Source: Cinclus cinclus (Eukaryota; Chordata; Aves; Passeriformes; Cinclidae). Taken from it: DNA of 64,000 bases. Where the stretch lies: assembly GCF_963662255.1 (NCBI RefSeq), contig NC_085049.1:21112142-21176141 (forward strand), in the 5' to 3' direction. The notes under the pieces are model-generated. The model saw only the letters and a list, made by a program, of their open reading frames with translations. It was not told the DNA's origin and did not search any database. Shown one piece after another: positions 61,546-64,000 of this stretch. Position 1 is the stretch's first letter, and the number at the start of each line of letters is the position of its first letter. A program made the position numbers and the translations under genes.

Positions 61546-64000
61546 TGACTTGAAACTCCCAAGGGACTGTCACACTCCTCATGACATCAGGTCTTCCCGT
61601 GCCCTTTATTAGGGAGGGTGCTGGAGGGTGGGAAATATTTCAGAGACTTTTTTATTTTACGTTTATTTATGCTTGTTTTCCTCCATGTATAACTTTGAGC
61701 CTTTTTGTACCAAAGCTCCCATGAAGTGCTGATCAAGGGAAGAGGTGACTGCACCCCACTGTAATGTTGAAAATACACTTATTCAGCTAAACATACTTTG
61801 AAATACTGGCAAAGCAGCAGCCTGCACAGTTCAGGTGGGAAGCAGTTCAGGTAGTATCTGAGGCTGTACGGTTCAATAAATCAACAGCTCATAGTGCAAT
61901 TAATATTCTTTTGCCACTAAAAAACACTTCAAAAACAGAAGTTGTTGTTCCAAAGGAATGCAGACTTGCTTACCATGTACTCTGATGTAATGGAATAACT
62001 GACCAATAACTGGAATACTTTTATTAAACAAACCTCACACACATGGATTGTTTTAATCTTAAACTTTTCTATTTACAAAATGCTGAGCTCAATATGGTGA
62101 GAATAAGAAGATGATTTTTTTTAATTATAGGGAATTAGCAATGTAAGAAGAAATACTTTTAAATAATTTTATGTTTTAAACATTTTCATTGCAGTAAAGG
62201 CATACTGAGATTTTCCATTAGAAATAATCATGCATTAACTCAGAAGTTTGAGGGAAAATTCAGATTGAACTGTTATATGTATTTTTTTAAGGAAAATGTT
62301 TAATTTAGTCATTAAGGTGATGAAGTTAGTGTGGGTTTTTAAAATTAATACTTGTTAACTACTCTGCAGAGTAATAACTTTTAAATGGTATTTCTTCAAC
62401 TAAAACTTGAGATTGTATATTACAAATATGTGAGATCTTTACTTATTTTGCAAAAAGGGCTGTTGCTCAAAAGGCATTAGAATCAAAGTCCTTGTTTTTG
62501 CTAAGCACTCATCATGATCAGGCCCAAGTTCAGAGTCCCTGTCCACTGCTGCCACCTCAAAGTTCAGGAATTCAGATAGCTTCAAACCACATAGTATGCT
62601 CCAGGTTCTTTACATGACCAAGGAAATAATTTCTAGGAATTTTTAAATGAGGAGTGGGATTTTATCTGAAGTGAACAGAAAGTATGGGCTATAAAAGCTT
62701 CAATGGACTTCTTCAGTTCTTGCCCTGGTCTTCCCCAAATAATGGCAATTTTCCGTTCATTTTGCTAATTGCATGTGCAGACAGATTTTTGAGCCATCTG
62801 TGGTGGCTCCAAATCAGAGAATTTCCTGCAAAGCAGTCAAGTTCCAGAGGATCTGGTCTGTGTTTCAGGCATGTCCTGGTTTGAGCTCGCTCCCACCCTG
62901 AGATCTGGGTCCCTGTCAGCATGTCTACAGAAGTGACACGTCCTGTGTTCTGTATGTGGAATAAATAATGAATGAATGTATGAAAACTGCAAGGCTTTCT
63001 GCTGTGAGGAACCTGCTGAACACAAATTAGTGTGTCTCCCATTGCTTTTCCTCAGTTAAGAAAAAAATCCCTCCCATTTTATAGCTTCGCATCTTGATGT
63101 TATAAAATGTAAAGGTGTGCAAGGCATTTTTGGGTTATGCTAAGCTGTGGTTGGTGTGTTCCCTCAGGCTGTGCTGTGAAAGAGCCATAATTCTCACTAG
63201 TCTTCATTGAATGAGATTTAATCATAGAAAATTCTAAATAGGTTTAGATAGGATGGCAGTTTTTGGATTAAAGATAACGCATCTTAAAATAGCGAGGCAG
63301 AAATACAAAAGCAAATCTAGAAAAGCCAATAAGGCATGAATCATTCAATAAAATAAGATATAATGGTAGGAGTGTATTACAGTAAAGTAATCTTTGATGG
63401 ATTTTTTTCCATCACCTGTTAGATTTTGTATGTAAATTCAATAAGTTTGAGCTCCTGTAAACATACTTTGATTTGCTAGATCTCTTATCTGCATATGAGA
63501 GCTTTAGTCACAAATGTATTTAGATTGGGAGAAGACCAATACAGATTTATTTTACAACACACACAATCCTGAGAGTCCCATACAAGCTTTTGCACGAATT
63601 TCTGACAGATGTATCTGTATCAAAACAAGCAGGCAGAATGTGCTTGGCCACTTTTTCAAATGTCAGGATACCCTTAAAGGTGCAATTGCATTAACCCTAA
63701 TTTCACCACTCCAGGTCATTTTTCACTCTATATTTTAAAATAATTCAAAATTTCATCTATTGAAACTAAAAGAAAAAAAAAAAAGAAGGTATCTTTGAGT
63801 GACAGCCTGCATGGTTTATGGGGAGGAAATGAATGACATACAACAAAATGCAGAAACATTACTCATCATACAGTCCTATGCTATAAGTAAATTCATCAAC
63901 CAAAATCTGCGTTTCAGTAACAAAGTTGTGACAAAAAGAAACCAAAGCTAGGAAATAACATTTGGCTAGGTTGGTTTACATTTGGGGGTGGTTGATTTTG
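61546..64000. other. AT-rich noncoding DNA to the right edge
   Basis: No gene, RNA or repeat family recognised. An A12 run lies near 63773. Open stretches at 62684-63042 and 63514-63738 are at chance length. Confidence 0.5.

Overview
The window looks like nuclear DNA of a bird, and I find no protein-coding gene in it that I can recognise. The bird assignment rests on three things: the only recognisable interspersed repeats are CR1 (chicken repeat 1) LINE copies with avian-type sequence, there is one avian endogenous retrovirus solo LTR, and there are no SINEs, no L1 and no dense prokaryote-style coding. Most of the sequence is AT-rich, unique and noncoding: an intron or an intergenic stretch of a vertebrate chromosome. 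Open frames reach only the lengths expected by chance in AT-rich DNA. The longest (1625-2332, minus strand) is an artefact of a GC-rich tandem repeat. I cannot name the species or the neighbouring genes.

Layout. 1 to about 1470: minus-strand CR1 ORF2 fragment (endonuclease to start of reverse transcriptase), running off the left edge. 1856-2290: CpG-rich island with five 10-bp GGATCCGGGG-type units, a degenerate GC-rich minisatellite and a CTCF-like site. 2300-15800: AT-rich unique DNA with a homopyrimidine tract, a 19-G run, an AT minisatellite and one doubtful CR1 relic near 14.3 kb. 15838-15951: plus-strand CR1 3' tip. 17.6-17.75 kb: a perfect 12+12 bp hairpin between two CACGTG boxes. 20.7 kb: T-rich low-complexity DNA. 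31930-33150: old plus-strand CR1. 36.8-37.3 kb and 51.0-52.3 kb: unique, CpG-bearing patches that may be conserved noncoding elements (inference only). 39.8-42.5 kb: short tandem duplications. 44.9-45.5 kb: two possible 3' ends facing each other. 53.6 kb: purine-pyrimidine alternating TG/CG tract. 54.4-56.0 kb: three exon-like segments with good splice signals. 60581-61151: minus-strand solo LTR, followed by a GGGAGA homopurine tract. 61.5-64 kb: nothing recognised.

No operon, CRISPR array, tRNA or rRNA gene was seen. The items most worth checking are the exon-like cluster at 54.4-56.0 kb, the possible polyadenylated end at 44.9-45.1 kb, the E-box/hairpin site at 17.7 kb and the CpG-rich island at 1.9-2.3 kb. 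All are candidates from sequence signals alone. None is an established gene or system.
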